From contig CANJUF010000004.1 in the NCBI GenBank assembly GCA_947477745.1, positions 62,001 to 126,000 of the forward strand: a stretch of 64,000 bases of DNA. Reading direction: 5' to 3'. The notes under the pieces were generated by a model. The model made no database searches and was not told the DNA's origin. It saw only the letters and a list, made by a program, of their open reading frames with translations. This document shows, piece by piece, positions 11,970-20,054 of the stretch (positions are counted from its first letter, which is position 1; each line of letters opens with the position of its first letter). A program made the translations under genes and the position numbers. This stretch comes from Sphingomonadaceae bacterium. Lineage in GTDB: Bacteria > Pseudomonadota > Alphaproteobacteria > Sphingomonadales > Sphingomonadaceae.

Positions 11970-13117
11970 GGACGGTCTCCTTTGCGGTGATAGCGGTGCG
12001 GGACGAAGGGTAGGGATACGACGCGCGCGGGCAGCATCTTGCCGCGCATTTCGATTGCAAGTTCGGTTCCGGGCACGGCCTGCGCCGCATCGACATAAGC
12101 CATGGCGATTGGATGCTGCAGGCTTGGCGAGAAGCCGCCCGAGGTCACCATGCCGATTGCCTCGTCGCCTGCCATGACCACCGCATGTTCGCGCGCGGCC
12201 ATCCGCCCTTCGAGCGCCAAGCCGACCCGCAGGCGCGGCGGACCACTGGCCAGCTCTGCGAGAATGCGTTCGGCCCCGGGGAATCCGCCTTCGGCGCGCC
12301 GCCGCTTGTTGATCGCAAACGCCAGGTCCGCCTCGATTGGCGTGGTCTCCGGGGAAAGATCGTGCCCGTAGAGTGGAAGTCCGGCTTCGAGCCGCAGCGA
12401 ATCGCGCGCGCCAAGGCCGATGGGCTTCACCTCGTTCTGCGCGCAGAGCAGTTCGGCGATCCGCGCGGCGTCGTCCGCGGGGATGGAAATTTCGAACCCG
12501 TCCTCGCCAGTATAGCCAGAGCGGCTGATCCATGCCTCGACGCCATCGATCTTGAAAGTGCCGCCTTTCATGAAGGTGAGTTCGCCTAGAGAGGTTTCGC
12601 CCATCGCCAGCCTGTCCAACGCCGCGAAGGCTTCCGGTCCCTGCAGGGCCAGCAGGGCGCTGTCCTCTAGATGATTGAGCGTCACCTCGTCGGGCAGATG
12701 CTCGCGCAAATGAGCGATGTCGTCCCACTTGGTCGCGCCGTTGACGACGAGGTAGAACCCCGAATCCCAGCGCGTGACCATGAGATCGTCGAGCACGCCT
12801 CCGTCTTCGTCGAGCAGCAGCGAATAGCGCGGCGCATATCGTTGCAGCGTCGAAAGATCTATCGGCAGGACCGCTTCGAGCGATGGCTCGACCGTTTCGC
12901 CTGACAGGTAAAGCTGGCCCATGTGGCTGACATCGAACAGTCCCGCATGCTCGCGCGTCCACAGGTGCTCGGCGATGATGCCTTCATACTGGACTGGCAT
13001 CATGTAACCGGCGAATTCGACCATTCGCGCGCCGCGCGCCCGATGCCAGCCATCGAGCGGCAAGGTCATCGGAGCCAGTTCGGCCGCTTCATCGGATTCT
13101 GGTTCGATTTCATTCAA
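11966..13117 (-). CDS. gcvT: Glycine cleavage system aminomethyltransferase (T protein)
   Basis: GcvT transfers the one-carbon unit to tetrahydrofolate, releasing ammonia. Visible family motifs are [38 protein letters not shown] and [21 protein letters not shown] place the start at TTG 13117 (383 residues) because GGCGGAG sits seven bases upstream and the first in-frame alternatives lack a ribosome binding site; GTG 13147 would abut the riboswitch. First gene of gcvT-gcvH-gcvPA-gcvPB. The start is uncertain by up to about 30 codons. Confidence 0.93.
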   Translation of the reverse strand: MNEIEPESDEAAELAPMTLPLDGWHRARGARMVEFAGYMMPVQYEGIIAEHLWTREHAGLFDVSHMGQLYLSGETVEPSLEAVLPIDLSTLQRYAPRYSLLLDEDGGVLDDLMVTRWDSGFYLVVNGATKWDDIAHLREHLPDEVTLNHLEDSALLALQGPEAFAALDRLAMGETSLGELTFMKGGTFKIDGVEAWISRSGYTGEDGFEISIPADDAARIAELLCAQNEVKPIGLGARDSLRLEAGLPLYGHDLSPETTPIEADLAFAINKRRRAEGGFPGAERILAELASGPPRLRVGLALEGRMAAREHAVVMAGDEAIGMVTSGGFSPSLQHPIAMAYVDAAQAVPGTELAIEMRGKMLPARVVSLPFVPHRYHRKGDRP

Positions 13118-13153
13118 GGCACAGCTCCGCCGTCCGCGACACACCAACAGGTG

Positions 13154-13362
13154 CCCCCTCTGTCACGGAAGCCTGAGAGCTTTCCCCCGCTTTTGCCCGT
13201 ACAGGCTGGCGGAGTTACACCTTCGGCGGCCCGGCGGAACCGGACACTTTCCAGAGTATCGCTATCGGCCTTTGCGGTCCGTTTGCCTGAGAGATTCCGG
13301 GGCGGTTGCTCCTTCGGCGCCCTGCCCGATCCAGTCGAATCGATCAGGAGCTCTCCCGCATT
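13154..13362 (-). ncRNA. Tandem glycine riboswitch in the gcvT leader
   Basis: On the minus strand two glycine-aptamer signatures follow each other. The first has GGGAGAG, then GCCGAAGGAGCAA, then AATCTCTCAGGCAAA. The second has CTCTGGAAAG, then GCCGAAGGTGTAA, then AGCTCTCAGGC closing near the ACAGAGGGG tail. These conserved blocks are the hallmark of the cooperative two-aptamer glycine riboswitch, which turns on glycine cleavage genes when glycine is abundant. It ends about 37 bases before the proposed gcvT start. The fixed order and position before gcvT make the call strong. Confidence 0.95.
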
Positions 13363-13407
13363 GCCAGCGATTGCACGTAGAATGGTGGCGCTGGCCTGCA
13401 GAGTCAA

Positions 13408-14124
13408 TCAGGCTGGCGCGCGCGCAGGCGCATAGTCACCGGTTCGCTTCGCCGCGTAGCGCATAGCGTCGTATTCGAGCGTGAACTTGCCGGCAGGCCG
13501 TTCATGCGCCAGCGCAAGGATCGTTTCGGCAAGATCGGAGGTGCGGATTGCCCGAAAACGGCGCGCCTTGCCGTGAAGCAGCAGGTTCATCACCGGCCCG
13601 AACAGCACCGCGAGCCGTTCCAGCGGACGGGATTGTCGGCGTTTGCCCAGAAGCAGGCTCGGTTGCAGAATATCGAGCCGCTCGAAACCCAGCTTGCGCA
13701 GCTGCGCCTCGGTCTCGCCCTTGGTGCGCAGGTAAAAGTTGGTCGAGGCCGCATCCGCGCCGACCGAACTGACCATGATCATGTGACCAATCCCGGCCGC
13801 ACGCGCCGCGCGGGCACTGGCGATGACCAGATCGTGATCGACCGCACGGAATGCCTCGCGGTCGCCGCCGACGGCCTTCATCGTCGTGCCAAGCGAACAG
13901 ACGAACACGTTTGCGTTGCTCGCCGCGATGGCCTCGTTCCAGCCTTCGGTCGGAGCGAGCAGCACTTCCATGCGCGCATCCGGCGGTAACGGCACTTCGC
14001 GCCGCGACACCGCGACCAGGCGAATGTCGCCGCGCCCAACGCAGGCCTCGATCAGCGAAGCGCCGACAAGGCCGGTCGCGCCGACAAGGCATATGCGCCT
14101 GACGCCCGATCCGCGCCGCGCCAT
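13408..14124 (-). CDS. NAD(P)-binding Rossmann-fold protein (NmrA/HTATIP2-like)
   Basis: 238 residues. The N-terminal CLVGATGLVGASLIEA is a GxxGxxG dinucleotide-binding loop. VSSVGADAASTNFYLRTKGETE holds the atypical-SDR Tyr-xxx-Lys pair. This is the layout of atypical short-chain dehydrogenases such as HTATIP2/NmrA-like proteins; the substrate is unknown. It starts ten bases after the dGTPase gene and is probably cotranscribed with it. Confidence 0.8.
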   Translation of the reverse strand: MARRGSGVRRICLVGATGLVGASLIEACVGRGDIRLVAVSRREVPLPPDARMEVLLAPTEGWNEAIAASNANVFVCSLGTTMKAVGGDREAFRAVDHDLVIASARAARAAGIGHMIMVSSVGADAASTNFYLRTKGETEAQLRKLGFERLDILQPSLLLGKRRQSRPLERLAVLFGPVMNLLLHGKARRFRAIRTSDLAETILALAHERPAGKFTLEYDAMRYAAKRTGDYAPARAPA

Positions 14125-14133
14125 CAGGCCGTC

Positions 14134-15294
14134 TCACACATTGCGCAGATCCTCGACCGTGCGACCGAAGATCTCGCCATGGCGCGACAGGGCGAAGCGG
14201 TCGGTCATGCCGGCGATATAGTCGGCGATATGCCGGCTGCGATCGGGCTCCTGGCGCGGCATCATGTCGAGCCACTCCTCGTCCATCAACACAGGTTCCT
14301 GCGAGTAGGCGGCATAGAGTTCGGCGACCACGCGCCGCGCCTTGCGCGCGGTTTCGGCCTGCTCGGGGTGGTAATAAAGCTTCTCGTACATGTAGCGCTT
14401 GAATTCGCGCTCGGCGGCCTGCAGCTTACCCGAGAAGGCGGCGGTGGCCTGACCGGCAGAGCGCACTTCGGCGACGTCTTGAAGGTCAACAGCCCGGCGC
14501 TGTGTCTCGCCGATCAGGTCGTTCACCATCATGCCGATCTGCGAGCGGATCAGCTCGGCCAGCTTGCGACTCTGCGGCGCATCGGGAAAACGCTGCTCGA
14601 CCGCATGCCAGCGCTCGGCGACGAAGGGATGATCGAGCAGTTCGGCAAGATCGAGAAAGCCCGCGCGCAGGCCATCGTCGATATCGTGATTATCGTAAGC
14701 GATGTCGTCGCTGAGCGAAGCGACCTGCGCCTCCAGTGATGGCCAAGTTGCAAGTTCGAGCGGGTACGCCGCGTCGAGCTGCGCCAGCGCCCAGTTCGGC
14801 GACGTGACAGGACCGTTGTGCTTCGCCAGCCCTTCGAGCGATTCCCAGGTGAGGTTGAGGCCATCATGCTCGCAATAAGGCGATTCGAGCCGCATCAGGG
14901 TGCGCAGCGTCTGCGCGTTGTGATCGAACCCGCCAGCCTTGGTCAGCGCTGCGTCAAGCGCGTCCTCGCCGGCATGGCCGAACGGGCCGTGGCCGATGTC
15001 GTGCGCGAGCGCCAGCGTCTCGGTCAGGTCCTCGTTTAGGCCGAGCGCCCGGGCAATCACGCGGGCAATCTGAGCCACTTCAAGGCTATGAGTGAGCCGC
15101 ACCCGGTAATGGTCGCCATCGGGCGCGACGAAGACCTGCGTCTTGTAGCGCAGCCGCCTGAAGGCGATCGAATGGATGATCCGGTCACGGTCACGCTGGA
15201 ACGCGTCGCGAGGCCCGCGCGCAATTGCGCTCTCAATGGGAAATTCGCGGCCGCGCGAGCGCTCCGGAAACGAGGCGTAGGCAGCGTGAGCCAA
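14134..15294 (-). CDS. Deoxyguanosinetriphosphate triphosphohydrolase-like protein
   Basis: 386 residues from TTG 15294, which directly follows the racemase stop and has AGGA six bases upstream; longer frames overlap the racemase by up to 86 bases. The HD-domain metal site is visible as RLTHSLEVAQIAR, then LALAHDIGHGPFGHAGEDAL and, later, SLSDDIAYDNHDIDDG. The family hydrolyses dNTPs to nucleoside and triphosphate and helps control nucleotide pools. This is the type-2 dGTPase subgroup common in Alphaproteobacteria. Confidence 0.9.
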   Translation of the reverse strand: MAHAAYASFPERSRGREFPIESAIARGPRDAFQRDRDRIIHSIAFRRLRYKTQVFVAPDGDHYRVRLTHSLEVAQIARVIARALGLNEDLTETLALAHDIGHGPFGHAGEDALDAALTKAGGFDHNAQTLRTLMRLESPYCEHDGLNLTWESLEGLAKHNGPVTSPNWALAQLDAAYPLELATWPSLEAQVASLSDDIAYDNHDIDDGLRAGFLDLAELLDHPFVAERWHAVEQRFPDAPQSRKLAELIRSQIGMMVNDLIGETQRRAVDLQDVAEVRSAGQATAAFSGKLQAAEREFKRYMYEKLYYHPEQAETARKARRVVAELYAAYSQEPVLMDEEWLDMMPRQEPDRSRHIADYIAGMTDRFALSRHGEIFGRTVEDLRNV

Positions 15295-15295
15295 G

Positions 15296-15991
15296 TCAGT
15301 CCTGCCCAACAATCCAGTCAACGGCGGCATCGGCATGAATGCGCGTGCAATCGTAGATCGGCAGGACATTGGCATCGACATCGACGATCATTTCCAGCTC
15401 AGTGCAGCCCAGCACGATCGCTTCGGCGCCTTCCTGTTCGAGCACGGTTATGATGGTCTTGAGCTCGCGCTCGGACTGACGGGTTGCCTTGCCGGACAGT
15501 AGCTCGTTGTAAATGATCCGGTCGAGCGTCTCGACGCGCTTCATGTCAGGCGGCAGAAGTTCGATATCGCGCGAGACGAGCTTCTGGCGGTAAAAGCTTT
15601 CAAGCATGACGTTGCGCGTGCCCAGCAGCGCCGCGCGCTTGACCCCGCCTTCGACCATGCGGTCGGCCACACATTCTGCGATGTGCAGGACGGGCACCGA
15701 CACCGCCGCAGCGACCGTATCGTAAACCTTGTGCATCGAATTGGCGCCGATCAGAATTGCGGTAGCGCCCGCCTGTTCGAGCCTGCCGGCGCTGCCGGAC
15801 AGCACCTCGCCTGCGCGCGCCCAGTCCTGCGCGCTCGACAGGCCGCGCAGCGGCGCAAAATCGAGGCTCTCGATCAGCATCGGCGCGCTTGAATCCATCC
15901 CGGCGCGCGCCTGGACGCCCCGGTTGATCTGATCGTAATAGGTCCGCGTCGAATACCAGCTCAGGCCGCCGATGAGGCCAATCTTGCGCAC
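15296..15991 (-). CDS. Aspartate/glutamate racemase family protein
   Basis: 231 residues. It begins MRKIGLIGGLSWYST, typical of the family. The two catalytic positions are GANSMHK (Ser85) and LGCTE (Cys196). Most racemases have Cys at both; the E. coli YgeA-type broad-specificity enzyme has Thr at the first. Ser here suggests a one-base, YgeA-like enzyme with a directional preference. It precedes the dGTPase gene by one base. Confidence 0.85.
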   Translation of the reverse strand: MRKIGLIGGLSWYSTRTYYDQINRGVQARAGMDSSAPMLIESLDFAPLRGLSSAQDWARAGEVLSGSAGRLEQAGATAILIGANSMHKVYDTVAAAVSVPVLHIAECVADRMVEGGVKRAALLGTRNVMLESFYRQKLVSRDIELLPPDMKRVETLDRIIYNELLSGKATRQSERELKTIITVLEQEGAEAIVLGCTELEMIVDVDANVLPIYDCTRIHADAAVDWIVGQD

Positions 15992-16077
15992 CGGACCAGT
16001 TCCTTTCGTGGGGTTGAGAAGTTGTTCGCCACCTAACCGCTGCGCGCATCGCCGTCCAGACGGCAGGCTGCTTCGCC

Positions 16078-17505
16078 TTAGTGTTGCAACGCCTTGACCA
16101 CGTCCTCGACCATTTTCTTGGCGTCGGCGAGCAGCATCATCGTCTGGTCCATGTAGAACACCTCGTTGTCGACCCCGGCATAGCCGACGCCCGACATCGA
16201 ACGCTTGATGAAGAAAATGGTCTTGGCCTTCTCGACGTCGAAAACCGGCATGCCATAAATCGGCGATGAGCGGTCGGTCTTGGCGGCGGGATTGACCACG
16301 TCGTTTGCGCCGATCACGAAGGCAACGTCGGTCTGCGCGAACTCACCGTTGATATCTTCCAGCTCGAACACCTCGTCGTAAGGCACATTGGCCTCCGCAA
16401 GCAGCACGTTCATGTGGCCGGGCATGCGACCCGCGACCGGATGGATCGCGTACTTGACGGTCACGCCCCCGGCCTTGAGCAGGTCTGCCATCTCGCGCAG
16501 CACGTGCTGCGCCTGGGCGACGGCCATGCCGTAGCCGGGGATGATGATGACCTGCTGCGCTTCCTTCATGATCCAGGCCGCGTCCTCGGCCGAGCCGCGC
16601 TTCCACGGTCGGTCGATCCGCTCACCCTCCGCGCCCGAACCGCTTTCCGCGCCAAAGCCGCCCGCGATCACCGACACGAAGCTGCGGTTCATCGCCCGGC
16701 ACATGATATACGAGAGGATCGCGCCCGATGCGCCGACCAGCGCACCGGTGACGATCATCGCGGTGTTGTGCAGCGTAAAGCCCATCGCCGCTGCCGCCCA
16801 GCCCGAGTAGCTGTTGAGCATCGACACGACCACCGGCATGTCCGCGCCGCCGATGGGGATGATCAGCAGGAAGCCGACCGTGAAGGCGAGCGCCGCCGCC
16901 GTCCAGAACATCCAGCCCTCGCCCGCTCCCGCTTGCGGCGCGAGCGCATAGAGCGCGGTGATGACGAGGATGGCGACGATCGCGCCAAGGTTGATCACAT
17001 GCCGCCCGGGCAGCAGGATCGGCGCACCCGACATGTTGCCGTTGAGCTTGGCGAAGGCGATGATCGAGCCGGAAAAGGTGATCGCGCCGATGGCCGCGCC
17101 GAGCATCATCTCGACCCGGCTGACGGCGAGAATATTGCCCGCCGCGTCGACAATGCCGAATGCTCCCGGATCGAGGAAAGCTGCGCAGGCCACCAGCACG
17201 GCTGCAAGCCCGACGAGGCTGTGGAAGGCGGCGACAAGCTGCGGCATCGCGGTCATCGCGATCTTGCGGGCGATGACGAAACCGATCACGCCGCCCAGAG
17301 CGATGGCACCGAGGATCTCCGGCAGGCTGGCGATCTCGTGCGTCACCAGCGTCGTCACCACCGCGATCAGCATGCCCGCCATGCCAAAGCGGTTGCCCCG
17401 GCGCGAGGTGGTGGGGTGCGAAAGACCTCGCAGCGCTAGGATAAAGAAGATGCCCGCAATCAGATAGGCCATGGCGACCCAGGGACTGGCCGCGTGTGCG
17501 TTCAC
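16078..17505 (-). CDS. pntB: NAD(P) transhydrogenase subunit beta
   Basis: 475 residues from GTG 17505, which overlaps the stop of the small alpha subunit (GTGA). Roughly the first 265 residues hold membrane helices; the remaining part is the NADP-binding domain III, with PGYGMAVAQAQH, GRMPGHMNVLLAEANVPYDE and GANDVVNPAAK. The complex couples hydride transfer between NADH and NADP to proton movement. Domain III is complete, but the NAD-binding partner (alpha-1) is not in this locus. Confidence 0.95.
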   Translation of the reverse strand: MNAHAASPWVAMAYLIAGIFFILALRGLSHPTTSRRGNRFGMAGMLIAVVTTLVTHEIASLPEILGAIALGGVIGFVIARKIAMTAMPQLVAAFHSLVGLAAVLVACAAFLDPGAFGIVDAAGNILAVSRVEMMLGAAIGAITFSGSIIAFAKLNGNMSGAPILLPGRHVINLGAIVAILVITALYALAPQAGAGEGWMFWTAAALAFTVGFLLIIPIGGADMPVVVSMLNSYSGWAAAAMGFTLHNTAMIVTGALVGASGAILSYIMCRAMNRSFVSVIAGGFGAESGSGAEGERIDRPWKRGSAEDAAWIMKEAQQVIIIPGYGMAVAQAQHVLREMADLLKAGGVTVKYAIHPVAGRMPGHMNVLLAEANVPYDEVFELEDINGEFAQTDVAFVIGANDVVNPAAKTDRSSPIYGMPVFDVEKAKTIFFIKRSMSGVGYAGVDNEVFYMDQTMMLLADAKKMVEDVVKALQH

Positions 17506-17807
17506 CTTGGCTCGCCTTTGCTCGCTGGCTTGTCCTTGCGCCTGAACATCGCCAGCATTCGCGCAGTGACAGCGAAACCGCCGAAGATGTTGATGCTGGC
17601 CAGCACAATCCCTGCAAGGCCCAGCCACTTCGCGCCCGGAGCGCCCGATGCCGCCGCAGCGATCAGCGCGCCGACAATGATCACCGACGAAATCGCATTG
17701 GTCACCGCCATCAGCGGCGTATGCAGCGCCGGCGTCACCGACCAGACGACGTAATAGCCCACGAAGCAGGCCAGCACGAAGATCGAGAGGATCGAGACGA
17801 AATCCAT
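17502..17807 (-). CDS. pntAB: NAD(P) transhydrogenase small membrane subunit alpha-2
   Basis: 101 residues with three hydrophobic helices (about 4-22, 33-54 and 63-82) and a basic tail, matching the separate PntAb membrane subunit of three-gene alphaproteobacterial transhydrogenases. It supplies part of the proton channel with PntB. Its ATG overlaps the stop of a 28-codon open frame (TGATG), and its own stop overlaps the pntB start. Confidence 0.93.
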   Translation of the reverse strand: MDFVSILSIFVLACFVGYYVVWSVTPALHTPLMAVTNAISSVIIVGALIAAAASGAPGAKWLGLAGIVLASINIFGGFAVTARMLAMFRRKDKPASKGEPR

Positions 17808-17893
17808 CAGGCGGCCAGCACGCTTTCAATCACGAGACGAGCCTGCTCCGGCGCGCGCGCCCTGAAGACCGCGATCCAGGGGGTGTTTTGCAT
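17807..17893 (-). CDS. 28-codon open frame at the position of pntA-1; remnant or spurious
   Basis: An ATG preceded by TGAGGG opens a 28-codon frame (MQNTPWIAVFRARAPEQ to VIESVLAA) whose stop overlaps the pntA-2 start (TGATG). In the three-gene transhydrogenase operon this is where the roughly 370-residue NAD-binding alpha-1 subunit is expected. The peptide does not resemble that subunit in any part I recall. It may be a deletion remnant or a coupling peptide; function unknown. Confidence 0.35.
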   Translation of the reverse strand: MQNTPWIAVFRARAPEQARLVIESVLAA

Positions 17894-17900
17894 CCCTCAA

Positions 17901-18026
17901 TCAGGACGAAATAATCACCACGACCGCTGCCGCCACCAGGAACGAGCCGATCGTTCCCCACTTGATCAGGCTGGTGAAGCCTCCGTAGGTTTCCTTGGCA
18001 TTATCCGTGTTGTTTTCCGAAGCCAT
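17901..18026 (-). CDS. aa3-type cytochrome c oxidase subunit IV (small)
   Basis: 41 residues: a polar N-terminus beginning MASENNTDNAKETYGGF and one transmembrane helix (about 22-41) ending VVVIISS. This is the alphaproteobacterial bacterial-type subunit IV pattern, a single-span accessory of the aa3 oxidase. It is commonly annotated upstream of transhydrogenase genes in sphingomonads. It reads toward pntAB. Confidence 0.8.
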   Translation of the reverse strand: MASENNTDNAKETYGGFTSLIKWGTIGSFLVAAAVVVIISS

Positions 18027-18183
18027 TTGCCCAACTCCTGCTTTTCATTCGAATCCTGTAGGCAAACCGTAGCTTCGGCCTTGCCGCCGCTCAAGCCAAT
18101 AACCCGGCAAGACAGGCTTAATCGCGTCTTTACCCACTGTCTCTATGGTCGGCATTCAATTGCATGGGGCCAAGGCACACCGG

Positions 18184-19560
18184 ATGACGGGCACGCAACA
18201 GCGACTGCTGATGCTCATCGACGACGAACCGGCGCAATGTCGTCTGATCTCCGCGCTTGCCGCGCGGGATGGCTGGCGCACGATCATTGCCGGCGACGCC
18301 GAGACTGCCATCGCCACTCTGGGCACCCGCCAGGGCATGCAGCTTGACGCCATTATCCTCGATCACTGGGTGCCGGGCGACGATGCCTGCTCGCTGATTT
18401 CCGATCTCAAGGCGCGCCGCCCTGCATTGCCGCTGCTGATGCTGACCACCAGCGCCTCGCCGCTGCTGGCGGTGGAAGCGATGCGCGCGGGGGCGACCGA
18501 TTACCTGATCAAGCCGGTTTCGCCCGACCGGCTGATGCAGGCGCTGCGTGTGGCGACTACGCGCGAAGCCCCGGGCGACGAGCTTGCCCCGCTCACCGAA
18601 AAGATGCCCTCGCCCGCCGATTTCGACGCAATGGTCGGCGCCTCGCCGCAATTCCGCAAGGCCCTTGCGGTCGCGGCAAAGGCGGCGCGCGGTCATGGCG
18701 GCGTCCTGATCGAAGGCGAAAGCGGCACCGGCAAGGAAATGCTTGTGCGGGCTGTCCATGCCGCTTCAGCCCGCGCCAAGGCTCCGCTAAGGATCATCAA
18801 TATCGCCGGAACTCCGATCAGCTCGATCGAATCGGTGCTGTTCGGCCACGAGAAGGGCGCGTTTCCCGGCGCCTTCGAGCAGCAGATCGGCGCCCTGCAG
18901 CACTGCGATGGCGGCACCCTTTCGCTCGACGAGATCGACCGGCTGCCCGAAGCCGTTCAGGAGCGCCTGCTCGAATCGATCCTGCGCAGCGATGTGCGCC
19001 CGATCGGTGCACGGCACAGTTTTCGCATCGATGTGCGCCTTATAGCGCAGAGCAACCAGCCGCTGAGCGAACTCGTCGAAGCCGGACAGTTCCTTCCCGA
19101 ACTGGCGGCGGCGCTGTCACCGGTCTCGATCGTGTTGCCGCCTCTACGCGAGCGGCCCGGCGACATCTCTGCCCTGAGCCGTCATTTCCTGGGCCGGATC
19201 GGCGAACAGCCGGGCCTGCGCGAACTTGGGATCACTGACGGCGCGCTGTCGCTGCTCGCCGCATACGACTGGCCAGGGAACGTTCGCCAGCTGCAAGCAG
19301 TGCTGTTCCGCGCTGCCGTGTTCTGCGAAGGCGACGCGCTCACCGCGTCCGATTTTCCGCAGCTGCTCGACATGATCGGCACCGAGAATCCGACGCTGCT
19401 TTCGACTCCGGTACAGGAAAACACCGGCGTGATGCTCTATACCGCCGATGGCAAACCGCAACGCACTGGTCTATGCGACCATCGAGCAGATCAGCAGAAC
19501 CGGGCCATTCGGGGTGAGTCCAGTGCTCGACCAATCCAAGGTTCACCCCCCGGTCGATAG
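18184..19560 (+). CDS. Sigma54-dependent response regulator, C-terminus replaced (chimeric)
   Basis: NtrC-type protein with a receiver domain (phospho-acceptor Asp60, switch Lys110) and an AAA+ domain with Walker A GESGTGKE at 178-185 and GGTLSLDEI. The loop that contacts sigma54 reads GAFPGA instead of GAFTGA. After MLYTADG (to about 19452) the expected linker and Fis-type DNA-binding helices are missing; about 36 unrelated residues follow to the stop at 19560. The start is taken at ATG 18184 with AAGG nine bases upstream; ATG 18145 is possible. As it stands the product would lack a DNA-binding domain. Confidence 0.75.
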   Translation: MTGTQQRLLMLIDDEPAQCRLISALAARDGWRTIIAGDAETAIATLGTRQGMQLDAIILDHWVPGDDACSLISDLKARRPALPLLMLTTSASPLLAVEAMRAGATDYLIKPVSPDRLMQALRVATTREAPGDELAPLTEKMPSPADFDAMVGASPQFRKALAVAAKAARGHGGVLIEGESGTGKEMLVRAVHAASARAKAPLRIINIAGTPISSIESVLFGHEKGAFPGAFEQQIGALQHCDGGTLSLDEIDRLPEAVQERLLESILRSDVRPIGARHSFRIDVRLIAQSNQPLSELVEAGQFLPELAAALSPVSIVLPPLRERPGDISALSRHFLGRIGEQPGLRELGITDGALSLLAAYDWPGNVRQLQAVLFRAAVFCEGDALTASDFPQLLDMIGTENPTLLSTPVQENTGVMLYTADGKPQRTGLCDHRADQQNRAIRGESSARPIQGSPPGR

Positions 19561-20005
19561 GAAAGGGACGTTCACGCTATCCTACCAATACAGCTCAGTT
19601 GCAGAGAAAAGCTGGCCCGTCGATTCCTTCGATCTCGATACTGCGCAGCTGCGGGCCGCAACGGACATGGCTGGCGAATTTGTCCTGTCATCCGCGAACA
19701 TGGTTCCGACCGGGATTGTCAATGCGCGGGCCGGAACAATATTTGCCACCGGTTCTCTTACCGCAATGCCTGGCACAGACACTTATGCGTCATGTTCAAA
19801 ATCAACTTACGCAGCGGATAAATCCAGTTTCAGCGCAAGCGCCATTGGAAAGCAGACGGTCTGTTTCAAGACTGCAACTGGCAAATTAGGTGCTTTGTAT
19901 CTGACGTCGACGAACAAATATCCATCAGGTCAGACAATCCAGAATGGCACAACGTACATAGATTACAGGCTGCAATTCACCTTCGGTTACCACGTATGGA
20001 AATAG
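19453..20005 (+). pseudogene. C-terminal part of an unrecognised protein fused behind the regulator
   Basis: Shifted one frame relative to the regulator, an open frame runs through the junction and on for about 180 residues, from NALVYATIEQISRTGPFG to RLQFTFGYHVWK. It is Ser/Thr/Ala-rich, has two Cys, and is clearly lower in GC than its surroundings. An ATG at 19448 lies upstream but has no ribosome binding site and sits in the regulator sequence. I read it as the 3' part of a different gene joined by deletion, transfer or misassembly; the family is not recognised. Confidence 0.5.
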
Positions 20006-20054
20006 CGCGCTCCCAATCAGCGATCTCGGCAGAATAGATCGATCCGCATCGGAT

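Noticed and set aside
11970-12962. Extended frame joining gcvH upstream to a long Arg-rich stretch
   Set aside because: The upstream part is another frame of gcvT; gcvH starts at ATG 11969.
19453-20005. Insertion sequence or transposase at the foreign fragment
   Set aside because: No transposase motif and no terminal inverted repeats were seen around 19.4-20.0 kb.
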